In this document: positions 53,510-64,000 of the stretch, piece after piece | Layout: every line of letters begins with the position of its first letter | How positions within the stretch are numbered: the first letter of the stretch is position 1 | DNA from: Berberis thunbergii | Lineage: Eukaryota > Streptophyta > Magnoliopsida > Ranunculales > Berberidaceae | Reading direction: 5' to 3' | Assembly: GCA_003290165.1 (NCBI GenBank) | Contig: QNQO01000606.1 | Span: 310,001-374,000, forward strand | Length of the DNA stretch: 64,000 bases | The notes under the pieces: generated by a model | The model's database searches: none | Told to the model about the DNA's origin: nothing | The model's input: only the letters and a program-made list of their open reading frames with translations | Made by a program: the position numbers and the translations under genes

Positions 53510-54600
53510 TTGCATGCCCAAAATCTTATTCTGACCAAAGCTTAGTCAACCCGACTAATGACAATAACTTCTGGTCCGCTCTAACGCCTAGCCCGCCAAA
53601 AGCGGACGGTGATGGGTTAGAAAGTGGAGGCTTAGTCAGCATTCGTAACACCTGACCATGATGGTTTTCCAGGGACCATTGTCCAACTATTGATAATGGT
53701 CACCGAACTTAATCAAAGCTTAGTCGGTTTCGACCTATGACAATAGCTTCTGGTCCGCTCTAACGCCTAGTCCATTAAATGGGTGCCAATGGTTTAAAGA
53801 GTTGAAGCTTAGTCAGCACTCTAATGCCTAATTGAGACACCTTGCCAGGGATCATTGTCCAAAAATGGGCAATAGTGGCCGAACCCGACCAAAGCTTAGT
53901 CAGTGATGACCAATGATGATAGTTTCTGGTCCGCTCGAAGCCTAGTCCACCAATAACGGATTCTGTCGACTTAGAAAGTAGGAGTGTAGTCAGTGTTCTC
54001 GATGCTTGATTAAGATGGCTTGCCAGGGATCACCGCTCTTACGCTGGCAATGATCGCCAAACCCGACCAAAGCTTAGTCAGAGGGTGCTGATGACGATGG
54101 CTTCTGATATGTTCTACGCCTAATTCACTGCGTTCAGATTCCGACGATTTAGAAAGTGGGAGCTTAGTCAGCGCTATGACGCCTGACCGTGATGGCTTGC
54201 CAAACATCATTGGCCAACTACAAACAATGATCGCCAAACCCTGCTAAAGTTTAGTCAGAATGACAGACGACGATAACTTCTGGCTCACTCCAATTCCTTG
54301 TCTGTCAAAAGCAGATGAATATGGGTTGAAGAGTGGGAGTCTAGTTAGTGCCCTCGATGCCTGATTAAGATGGCTCGCCAGGGACCACCGTTCAACCACA
54401 AATGATGATCGTGAACCCGACCCGATTTAGTCAGTTATAACTGGTGATAACAAACTCTGGTCTAACTATGCCGATTACGCCAATAGCAGAAAAAAAAACG
54501 AGTCAAAAGTCTAGCCAGAGCTCTAGAAGCTCGACTCAGAGACTCGCGAGGACTATTGTCCGACTATCTATGATGGTGCACGTGTTAGGACCACGGGTTC
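53510..54600 (+). repeat. 178-bp tandem repeat array, six units
   Basis: The landmark GACCAAAGCTTAGTCA recurs near 53533, 53710, 53889, 54064, 54243 and 54420, a spacing of 175-179 bp. Each unit carries ATAACTTCTGGTCCGCTC, AGAAAGTGGGAGCTTAGTCA and TGCCAGGGA(C/T)CA. Unit-to-unit divergence is moderate. Confidence 0.85.
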
Positions 54601-54834
54601 ACTAGTTTGCTTACTATAGCAACAACATCTACTGCTTTGATATACAGCCAGGCCACCAGACAAATGGTGAAATACACTCCCTGATTTTTAAGAAAATTCT
54701 AACCAAGGTTGCGTAGAACACTCACTGGCAGATCAATCACACAGCTTCCTGACCTAGCAGAGCCTTCGTCTGACAACTAATGTTGCGACAAGACAAAACA
54801 TATAAAAACTATCAGGGAAAGTAATAGAAAAAAA

Positions 54835-57633
54835 ACATAAATACAAAATGATATTTATTTGCAAACCAAAAAGTACAAGGTTCACTCTTCATCAGGAGGA
54901 GAGTCAGATACAACAGGACTTAGCAGGAGAGGAAGTAGGAGACACATTTGTATGTGCTGCCTCTCGATCACCCTCATCAGGGTCACCTTCCCCTTCGGAC
55001 GGATCAAAGGCTACTCTAAAATCCGCATATGCTACCTCCTCATAATAGGAGAGATCCCAATCAGGATGTTCCTCTTTCATAAGCTGCAATAGCTCCAGCC
55101 CTTCCGTACATGACTTTGCTAAACTCAAACATGCCCTGGGACTTGAGAAGATTCTCCTCGTGCATCCTTAATTCAGCAAGCTCCCGTTCTAGCTGTTCCA
55201 GCTTGCCCAACAACATGTCAGTCTTGGACTGCTCGACGTCCAACTTAACATTAACAGTATTTAGTTCATTTTATGCTTGAAGGAGTTGTTCTTCTGCAGT
55301 CCGCACTTTTGACATTAAAATCAACATCAGCCTCCAACTACTGACATCGGACAACCCATTCGGACTCGTTCTTGGCTTTCTCAACATTCAGAGCCTGTAT
55401 TTTAGCCTGCACTCTGACCACAGTTTTCCGGGGAAATTGTAATTCACAGGCAAGGTTCAGTTCATTATCTAACTAATCCCTCGCAGACATTGCCTCCACA
55501 AGGTCAAACTCAAGCGTTTTCAGGCGAACCTTTTGAGTCTCCGACTTTTGTGTCGGGACTTCGTTTCAGCATCTGAGTGAGCTTTGAGTTGCTTCCTCAA
55601 TGATTCAATCTTGTAAAGAGCGTCAGAGTATGACTTCTGCAAGTTTGCAAAGACTCACTCCATGATATACACTCTCTCACGAGCAGCCTCAACTTCAGTT
55701 CCAGTTGCGGTCACTTGATTTAGGTATGACATCCCCAACATGAGATGCTTTTGTCATTTATCCATATGCTCTCCCAATGTTTCTCCTTCTAGCTCCGATC
55801 ACAGTTCGCCAGTCAGTCATTCCACCTGCTAATATGCTTCCTAGAGGCATAAGAATTGTCAATCTATTGATGCCAAACTTGGTTGCTCATCTTTACCACG
55901 TTCGAAGCAAACAGACTGGTTCGCGCATCCGGATGGAGGTTTTTTGGGACCGAAATTACTCTAGCACCACCCTTCACTGTCCTCATTGCATCAGGGCCCT
56001 CATCTATAACTTTCCCTTCTCACAACAATCGGCTCCCTTTCACGAGATGACTTAAAATCAGTGGACGTGGAAGAAGGAAGCAAGTTATTCCTCAGACTCG
56101 TCGTCTCGTCAATATGAGGATGGGAGCGAGGCAGATGACAGTACAAGCAACGCAAAGGGGACCTTTCGCCATAAGAACAACGGTTAAGCGACTCTTCAGC
56201 AAACCTAGTAGAGTCACAAACAAAATCTTTCAACGAGAAGGGATGACCTAGTCCCACACCAGACGAAGCTTCCACGCCCGCCTGCAGCAGGGCTTTGTTC
56301 AGAACCTCTGCTTGCTTTGTGCTCAACTTTGTTACATCTTCAACCCCAACCATTTGCATATACTCTCTCTCCAATTCAGAAAGTGAAATGGGAGCCTTTT
56401 GACCAAGCATCATGCCCCTCGGACACAGCAGTATCCACCCCAACGAACGAGTTAAAAATCTGTCCGACAACTTCTTGCCCTTCAGATGAAGTCAAATGCC
56501 CACGGGCGGGCCTAGACACAGCATGAGGCCTCTTCGGACGAACAGAAGAAGGAAATGCCTCACTTAGTTTTGCCTTCCTTGAATGGCTCGTGATCTTAAT
56601 ATTCAAAAACTTCCTCTTTTACGAAGAAGATACGCCTTCGAGCTTTGGCTTCGAAACCCTAAAAAAGTGGGAGCCTCATGCCAATGAGCCCATATTCCAC
56701 TACGCTCAATATTGGAAGACTTAACAACATCCTCTATCCGCATACAAGACATGACGCGAAACACATCCAGAGCCGCTTTATCCTTAGCAGAAAGAGATGA
56801 AGTTGGGAATTTCCCTACGAAAAGCACAGAGGTCAATCTGATATGCATATAACACAAGCAAGATTAGAAAACAAAATTGAACTTACCCAGTTGCTTGAAT
56901 TTCCAATCGACCGGACGACTTGCAAGCTCAAAATACTTCGAGTCCGCGGAGGCCATGAAACATAATTTCTGCCAGAACTTAAACAATCTGTGATGTTAGC
57001 ATGCACACAACGTGCTCATTTGTCCAAGGGGGGAAGTAAGCAGTTGGATCACACTCAAAGATAATGGGACACCAGTGTCCTTCGCCCTAATCAGAATGAC
57101 GATCACATTCTATACCCATTTGGCGCTAGCTAAGCGAGCGCAATGCCGAGGTGCGCCAGGTACTCCCAATTTTCTTTGATAACAGGAAAAAAGACACCTG
57201 ATTGAAGTATACCTTGGTAGAGACAAATAAACCCCTCTGGAGGGGACAATGGCGTCATATCAGTGCCTAGAGTGAGAAGCACTAGATCATCAGGAATCCC
57301 GTATGTTTTATGGAATACTTCCAGACTCGACTCGAAAAGCGACCTCTCCTCAAAGAACTTGCAACCCTTAGCGAATAATTCATCAGAAAAGCTGATTTAG
57401 GACCGCCATGAATGATCGTACAAGTTTTTTATTACGAAGGAAGAGCAAAGTCTAAAGCACATAATGCGATACGACAAAACAAAATTTCTGATATCGAAAG
57501 AGTAAAGAAGCCAAACTCCGCAGAAAGGATATCTATATAGAAAATAAAACTCACACCTTTTATCTTTTGGGCAGACGCACGCCCAATTAATAAGCTCGTT
57601 GCTTGAGGAAAATGACTCAGTCTCAACCATCAT
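54835..57633 (-). pseudogene. element-antisense gene: Transposase_28-like domain plus coiled coil (second copy)
   Basis: On the minus strand it starts MMVETESFSSSNELINWACV (57633) with a GTGTGAG donor-like site, and runs through SADSKYFELASRPVDWKFKQ, VGKFPTSSLSAKDKAALDVF and a linker (EREYMQMVGVEDVTKLSTKQ, AEVLNKALLQAGVEASSG). The C-terminal coiled coil follows (MLLGKLEQLERELAELRMHE), then EEHPDWDLSYYEEVAYADFR and an acidic tail (DPSEGEGDPDEGD). Both copies keep the same order of parts, which supports a real ancestral gene opposed to gag-pol. Several frame breaks show this copy is dead. Function unknown. Confidence 0.6.
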
Positions 57634-57688
57634 GACTACACAGTTGCTTAATGAAAATGACTTGATGGACTGATGAACTAGTCCACCA

Positions 57689-57704
57689 ACTTGGGGGGAG
57701 TAGC
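57689..57704 (+). other. polypurine tract before the 3' LTR
   Basis: ACTTGGGGGGAGTAGC abuts the LTR start TGATGATACATC. The same string in decayed form precedes LTRs at 15556, 24798 (rc) and 53290, as expected for the plus-strand primer. Confidence 0.65.
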
Positions 57705-58407
57705 TGATGATACATCAAATCGTTCCCTGGTCAGCCCGTACACGTGTCATGATAATCTCGTCAAACAGAACATAGCAGACATGATTGCACACTCAATCTA
57801 GCAAGGCCCAAACAACATTTAGCCCATTATTGGCAGAATCCAGAAGGTCGAACCCAAATTGCAACGTGCCACTAAGCCCACACGTCTCACGGTCAAGCCC
57901 AATACTCATAAGCCCTGATAAAGCAAAAATAAACCCTGATAAGGCAAGTATCTGGAGGATCGACCCAAGACAGGCAGACCAGCAACACTTTGGTTCCGAA
58001 TCGAAAACACATACTGAAGTATAAGTCGAGCAAGGAAACTTCCTTGCATGGAAAAAACTTAGAAAATGAAACCTTTCCTACAGATCTAGGAGCACGAGTC
58101 GTGTAGGAAAACTTTTCTACGTGGACAGCTCCCAACAAGAAAATATCTCCCAACAAGATTTTTTTCCCTAAACTACACCACCAAAGGCCGAGCCGAACAA
58201 GGACTCTCACACTATATAAGAGAGATAAGGTCGATGGACAAAGGTACGCTATAGAAACCCAATTTACAACTCTAAGCCTCTCCTAAGTCGTATCTAACTT
58301 AAGCATTAGAGTTCCATTGGTCGCCACATGATGATCTTTGGCTCGTGTGTGTTCCTTGTGCAGGTCTAGGTAAAGGTAAGGAAGGAGAACAAAAACCGAC
58401 TACCTCA
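57705..58407 (+). repeat. complete 3' LTR (703 bp) of the B family
   Basis: Starts TGATGATACATCAAATCGTT and ends CGACTACCTCA. G-box CACGTG at 57741-57746. TATA box in CACTATATAAGAGAG at 58211-58225. CATTAGAGTTCCATTGGTCG in the R/U5 position. Best preserved LTR of the window. Confidence 0.8.
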
Positions 58408-58871
58408 TTATATATGAAGTTGACTTTCATGCACATCTACACGTTCGCTTGCACAATTATGAAAGGAACTGTGAGAGTTCCTCCTTTGAGATTGACTTTG
58501 GGTATGACCTTCATCTCCTAATCACAACAAAAATATGCATGTTAAGATTTTGTCTTAATTGAATTAATTCATTTTGTTTGTTTGGTGTGGCAAAGTCATA
58601 ATACCTTCACTATCATTGTTATCGTCACCATCATTATTGTTGTGGTGATCTTAATCATCACCACTACGTGGCTTACCATCATCACGCCTATTTGGCAATG
58701 TACCGTTTGTAACATTATATATGTTTGTTGTACTTTAATAAAGATATGTAAGCATATTAGTGCATGTTGTGAGTTGATGCTAACAGAGTAAAAGATTTAT
58801 AAAATCATTTTGGTTTCCTAATGATGGGGATTTAACTAACCTAAATTAACAGGTTAATTTAACCCACTTGT
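58408..58871. other. AT-rich spacer
   Basis: A 69-codon Ile/Val/Thr-rich frame at 58582-58791 is built on ATC/ATT triplets and looks accidental. Confidence 0.45.
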
Positions 58872-58943
58872 AATAACCGCAAGTGCACGGTGCCTAACTG
58901 GTAGACAAGGGCAAGTACAGGTCGATCCCACGAGGAAGGTGGA
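58872..58943 (+). repeat. candidate dispersed repeat motif
   Basis: AATAACCGCAAGTGCACGGT followed by GGTCGATCCCACGAGGAAGG. I recall this block as recurrent in non-coding repeats of several plant genomes, but I cannot name its family from the window. Confidence 0.35.
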
Positions 58944-59192
58944 TGCAATTGAATTTTAGAATTTAATTAAACTAATTTAAAATTGGGGTTACAGCAATTA
59001 AAATATGTAAACTAAAAATCAAATTAAAAACAAAATAAAAAGTTTTAAAGAATATGAGAAGAGAAACCAAGGCATTGAATCCACCACAGGTTCTTTGAGA
59101 TTTGTGTGATCAAAAATACTGTTTTCAAGATTTAACATGACTAACCTAAAGATTAATCTAAGTTCACAATTGATTTAAGCATATGTATAAAT

Positions 59193-59298
59193 CCCTAGAA
59201 TTGTGTGTCTTCTTACGGCACACACAATCACAGATTTATTTTAACTAATCCTAATCCCTAGCATTGCGTGTCTTCTTACGGCACACACAATCACAGAT
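59193..59298. repeat. two direct 43-bp repeats, each a hairpin
   Basis: CCCTAGAATTGTGTGTCTTC (59193) and CCCTAGCATTGCGTGTCTTC (59256) continue identically (TTACGGCACACACAATCACA) with a 63-bp period. Within each unit TTGTGTG and CACACAA pair. Confidence 0.8.
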
Positions 59299-59479
59299 TC
59301 AGATTAATTGATTAAATCAGGCTTTTGAATTTCAACAAAGGGTACTTCTAACTACCGACTAGTCTAGACAATTAATCAGGATATAATCGGTGAAAGCAAT
59401 TTATTAAAAATCATAAATCAAATATGTTTAACGTTCAAGCATAAAGAAAATAATAAATTTAAATACACAAACTCTAGGA

Positions 59480-60260
59480 AATCCTGTGGTTTCATCGTAG
59501 CCTTGGCGAAGGGTTTAGCTATCCATGGTAGTGGTAGTCATCTCCTCGTGATGTGGTATGCCGCAACTCATCTCTGCACTGACGCGAATCCCGAGAAAAC
59601 TGGTCCAACAGCTTGTGGTGGCTCTTACAGAAACGGGGGTGCAAATAGCCAAAAATCAAAACCAGATTTAAAATTCCCGCGCTACAGTGCCGCTACAGTG
59701 CCACCGACGCGCCACCGTCTTCTCCAGCGCGACAGCGGTCGCTCCGCCGCTGTCCGTCGCTCCCCGTGATCGTCCTCGGGCTCAATTCATCTCCAGAACC
59801 TGAAAAAGGAAAATAGAGGGTGAGGAAACAGCTACAAAACCGAAATAAAACAGAGAAGGAAGATGAAACAGGGAGCTCCCTGTTTTATGGTGGTGGCGTT
59901 GTTTCGCGAGGTGGTGGCGGTGATGATTGGCCTGGTCGTGACGGTGGTCGCGAGAGAGGGAGTCAGGAAGAAGCTCGAGACGAAGAGAGGCCGAGAAATG
60001 AGAGGAACAGACTCTGTCGCGAGGCGAAACAGAGTCGCGGTCTGTCGCGGATTTTCGTGCGGTGGTGGAGCTCGTGCGGTGGCAAGGGTGAGGTGAACAG
60101 GGGAGAGGAGCAGAGAGTGGTGGTGGAGTAAAAAAATTGGACGTGAAACAGGGTTGTCACACCCCTGTTTCACGGTGGTGACGGTGGTGCGCGGTGGTGC
60201 GATGGCGAGGGGACTGTGAGTGAGTGGGAGAGGTGACTGCTGAGTGAGTGGAAGAGGGAT
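59480..60260. other. GC-rich patch with GGT/GGC triplets; no gene recognised
   Basis: Open frames on both strands (59503-59769, 59820-60131 plus; 60173-59832 minus) are low-complexity by-products of GGT and CGC triplets and show no domain. A palindrome lies at 59866-59885 and a hairpin at 60143-60173. Confidence 0.4.
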
Positions 60261-60432
60261 AGGTGGTGGTGGTGAGGGTGTGGTGAATTTGAGAGAAAGA
60301 GGATTGGATTTTTCCTAATTTGCTTCTTTTCCCTTCTCTTTTCTCCCCCTTTTCTCACCCCATTATCCTCTATTTATAGAAATAGCCAAGATGAATAGGG
60401 ATGAGATGAGGGGTAGATTCATCAATAAGGGT

Positions 60433-60690
60433 AGGATTGAGTTTGGTTTTAGGTTATGGATTAGGTTATGGATGGGGTTTAGGTTATGAATTAGGTTTCA
60501 AGGTTTAGGTTTGTGGGTTTTAGGTTATGAATTAGGTTTCAAGGTTTAGGTTTGTGGATTTTTAGGTTGTGAGCTAGGTGTTGGGTGTAGGTTTGTGGAT
60601 TTTTAGGTTAAGAGTTAGGTGTTGGGTGTAGGTTTGTGGATTTTAGGTTAAGAGTTAGGTGTTGGGTGTAGGTTTGTGTTTTGTTTGATA
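60433..60690 (+). repeat. telomere-like minisatellite (about 41-43-bp units)
   Basis: Units such as TTTAGGTTATGAATTAGGTT followed by TCAAGGTTTAGGTTTGTGG, and later TTTAGGTTAAGAGTTAGGTG followed by TTGGGTGTAGGTTTGTGG, recur about six times. TTTAGGT is one base from the plant telomere unit TTTAGGG. Confidence 0.75.
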
Positions 60691-61588
60691 CCACCATTGA
60701 AATTGCCTAATTGTCGTTTGTGACTGCTTAATATGGATTTATCGTTTAAGCTCAAATTCCTGCAAAGATATTAAAACGAAATAATTACTATAAAATATAA
60801 TAATCGAAACACTAACATGTACAAATTAAGGATATATTCTGTAATAATTATGTGAATATCACCTAACCAAGGTGAACTTCTAAATTCTCTTCGTTAATGT
60901 TTAATCTGACCCTTAATTTGTGACCACTCATTCGGTGACCTTTGACTGCGTGTGGTCTTGGATGGTAACAATATATTAATAAGGCCAATGATAATATATC
61001 ATATATAATGAATATATCTTTGTATATGTTTCCATATGATCTATCTCATCAACTTGGGATTGTAGAGAGAATTGCTAGTAGTGGATTTTGACTACATATA
61101 TTTTGAGAAATTTATCTTATTTATTCGATTCTTTTGTCTTCATTATCTCTCGCGTAAGCAATGATGTCCCTTTCGATGGTTATTTGTTCATAGATCATGT
61201 TGTCCCTATGTTGTCTGCATCGTGTGGGACGATGTTCCCTTCCCAACAGACGATGTTCTTAGGTCATATTTTTGTTGCCCCCTTTGGCGAAGACAAATTT
61301 GTTTTTTCCATACAGACAATTGCTTTTCATCACTACTCATTTGAATCAGGTGTGATTGAACACCATTGACATCCATTTAGTAAGCTAAAAGTTAATCTAA
61401 AGATGTTGGTGTCAAGGTCCCTAAAGTAATAAAAATGTTGAAAAGGAGAAGCATTAAATTTTTTGGCAATAAAAATGTGATAGATCTATTACACATTGTT
61501 AATATAATCACATAAGTAAGAATGACATGCTAAATGATCCATATGAAAAATATAGGAGTACATACTATTAAGCTTAAGCTTGAGTTCT

Positions 61589-61627
<39 letters not shown>

Positions 61628-64000
61628 CTATTAGCTTCGATACATTCACTAATAGCATTGCTAAGGCATTCGTAATAACTGTTGAAGAAATTGTCGTTAT
61701 TTGTTTAATTTTTCTACAACTTATATACTTTTTTTCAAGCGAATTAAATAAGATAACACATAAAATGGTTAGAGACAAATGTAAATGCATAATTTATATC
61801 AAAACATGGATTACCAATAAGTAAAATATTCTGCTGAAATACTTATTTTTAACCACCATGAGCTACATGAAAGCTTTCACGATGAACGATTTGGAAGAAG
61901 TATTCAAACTTCTTATTTTTTATTCCTTTTAAATGTCCATTATTCGAAACTAATCAAAGTGATTAATAACACGATAACATAGTTAGAATTAGATTAGGAA
62001 AAAAATGATATTGCAGGTATAAATGGATCGATATGATTAGTACAATAATCTTAAAAAAAAAAAAACTACCACTAACTCTTTTTCATTTTTATTTATTTTT
62101 TATTTTTTGAAGATGACTGAATCGATCACGTTTGACCCCTTAATATGGGTGTCGCAAGGTTGCAGCAAGGTGAAATTATGTGGAGGAGTTTTCCCTCCCA
62201 AAATGTGGTGGCGAGAGAGGAAAGGGCGAGTATATTTAGAAACTCTCCCAAATAGACCCAAAATCAAAAGAAAAAACTTTTAGTGGGGATGTTCTTAGGA
62301 AAATGGGTCAAATAACAATACTCAAGTTGAAATTTACGAAAGAGTTTTGTTTTTTTCGCCACATGTTTTACGATAATCACCCAAAATAAATAAATAAAAA
62401 TGCATTTCCGTCTCGTTTAGAAGTAGGTTTTTTTATTTTTATTTTTATAAAAACACTCAAACTAACTCATTATAAACCAAAAACCCCAATAATTCAAAAC
62501 CCTAAATGTGGGCAACCCCATGAGTATGCTTCAACTTGTGTTGTGTTATTCCCACCCTTCCATGTGGCATGTGTATTTGGTTTGCGGTTGATATGCTCGT
62601 ACAGTGTGTCATGTTTTTTTTAAATGAAAAATCATTGTCTTGTAGAAATAACTAATTTGCAATTCGTTATTGTCGAAATGACCCACCCTGATTTTTTTAA
62701 GCATCAAAATGACTAACCCTTATCTTATTTATTTATGAAATGACAAAACTGAGTCAATTTGGAATTGTCGAAAAGACTAATCCTACTCATTTTGAGATGA
62801 CTGAAAAGACCAACCTAGGTCATTAGAAACAGAGGCGGGAGACGGAGTAGAGGTTGTTGGAGATAGAAGAAAGCAAAAAGTTGTAGAACCCTAAATCATT
62901 AGAGATGGATGAGGTCATTGTGAGGAGGACATCGTGAGAAGTTTTTAGGTTTTCAGTCGTAAGTTGTCGAACTCAAGGATTGTGATTTTTCTTTCGAAGT
63001 AACTTCTGTCTTCTGATTTTAAGAAATATTTCGAAAAATATTTTCATTGTATGTAGAAAAATGTAATTTTTTTACGAATATATCAAATATATATGAATAT
63101 GCGGAAAAGTAAGATACAAGTAAATTGACCTAATAAACACATTAAATATATTAAATGAAGCCTAAGTATGCTTACAAATGTATTTTTTTTCATAATTTTT
63201 TGGGCCATACGCAAAAATATAGAAAAATCTACAAAAATGATGAAATATGTCGCCCGACAAAATTGCTTCATTACTTTTTGGGCTTTACATGAAAATGCCG
63301 AAATTTACAAAAAAATTAAATATTTAGAAATAATGTACATTTCAATTTTGGTACTTTAAATTTCGATATCTCAAACTATGAAAATTTTGCGAAATTTCGT
63401 AAAATTTGGCGAAATCACAGTCCTTGGTCAAACTAACCATTTGGTTATTATTAATGATATGGTTAGGTCAATGAAAAAGGAAATCTTTAATTAAATTTGG
63501 GTTGTGGCTTGAGTGATTTTACAAAATACAAATCCAAACATGGTTTTTTCTCCCTTAAAGTAACACCGGTGATTCTATTAAACATGGAGTAAAAAAAGAA
63601 GACCCTTAGGAAAATTCCTTTTCTCGTTCGCTACCGCTAACCCTTGTCTCCGCCTCCTTCCTTCTTACTGCCAATCTAATCTAATCCAATCCATCAATAT
63701 CGCCCAACTTCCGTAACGTTCATCTCACTCTACGAGGGTGATTGATTTTTCTTTTAATAGACTAAAAAAGTCTTACTAAGAAGTATGACACTCTAAACAA
63801 GGCATTTGTTTTAGTTGCTTCGCTGACGTGGGAAATGGACTTACCGACAAGCTAAATGGATAAAAAGATGAACTTACCCACCAAGCGAAATGGTGATTAG
63901 AAGTTGAATTTCCGATTGGAGTAAGTACCCTGGGGGTGCTGGTCACTAAGCATGGAATGCTTGATGAAAATTCATTCTAATAATATATCCTGTCTCCGGA
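60691..64000. other. AT-rich right end, no gene recognised
   Basis: An (AT)15 microsatellite lies at 61595-61624. A 93-codon frame at 61088-61369 and short frames around 63.1-63.3 kb show no known product. The last 450 bases contain pyrimidine-rich sequence (CCGCCTCCTTCCTTCTTACT) that could belong to a promoter or leader of a gene beyond the window. Confidence 0.4.

Larger units (their letters stand above)
53462..58407 (+). mobile_element. 3' half of a B-type gypsy element
   Basis: The order is CACCCAAGTCAGACTTGCAT lead-in, six 178-bp repeats, antisense gene on the minus strand, purine tract TTGGGGGGAGTAGC and a complete LTR. It mirrors the minus-strand segment 28195-24098. The junction at about 53461 with the preceding A-like element shows recombination or nested insertion. 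Confidence 0.75.

Noticed and set aside
59832..60173. 113-codon minus-strand frame and 103-codon plus-strand frame
   Set aside because: Both derive from GGT/GGC triplet bias in a GC-rich patch; no motif and no splice or promoter support.

Overview
This window looks like nuclear DNA of a flowering plant, probably a eudicot. It has a spliced leucine-rich-repeat receptor-kinase gene of plant type, fragments of plant nuclear genes (cytochrome c oxidase 6a, fimbrin, PP2A catalytic subunit, an RLCK-VII kinase), initiator-tRNA primer sites of plant retrotransposons, and dense nested repeats with AT-rich spacers. There are no bacterial or organellar operons. Only one protein-coding gene looks intact: an LRR receptor-like kinase of the CaMRLK/MEE62 type at 38861-41041 (+). 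Nearly everything else is transposon or decayed gene fragment.

Layout. 1-8527: a possible terminal exon at the left edge, a COX6a fragment (-), a 612-bp MITE, a 2-kb Mutator-like element with long terminal inverted repeats that contains a very small retroelement with 80-bp LTRs, an RLCK kinase tail (-), and a coiled-coil fragment. 8528-15911: Ty3/gypsy element A with two related LTRs, a wrecked gag-pol and a tandem-repeat 3' region. 17230-23060: element B, with a 5' LTR and a decayed gag-pol carrying two RNase H-like domains, which points to the Tat lineage. 24098-35300: a minus-strand 3' end of a B-type element (LTR, antisense gene, 178-bp repeats), a CACTA-type terminus, a 1.8-kb direct duplication, a triple-LTR TRIM inserted in one copy of that duplication, a fimbrin gene fragment, a 73-bp satellite, and a 1.13-kb duplication. 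35300-38826: AT-rich DNA with MITEs. 38827-41041: the receptor-kinase gene. 41996-44620: a hAT transposase remnant interrupted by gypsy element C. 46515-50030: an LTR fragment cut by a CACTA-type terminus, followed by gene fragments (SINA-like RING, PP2A exon 1). 50036-58407: gag and protease of a pol-less element joined to the 3' half of a B-type element (six 178-bp repeats, a minus-strand antisense gene, a complete LTR). 58408-64000: AT-rich DNA with a telomere-like minisatellite and a GC-rich patch.

The most distinctive theme is the gypsy family. Its LTRs run TGATG...CATCA and several carry a CACGTG G-box about 35 bp from the 5' end. Its B-type members carry a 178-bp satellite-like array and, opposite to gag-pol, a multi-exon gene for a Transposase_28-like plus coiled-coil protein between integrase and the 3' LTR. 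All identifications were made by eye; no database search was run.
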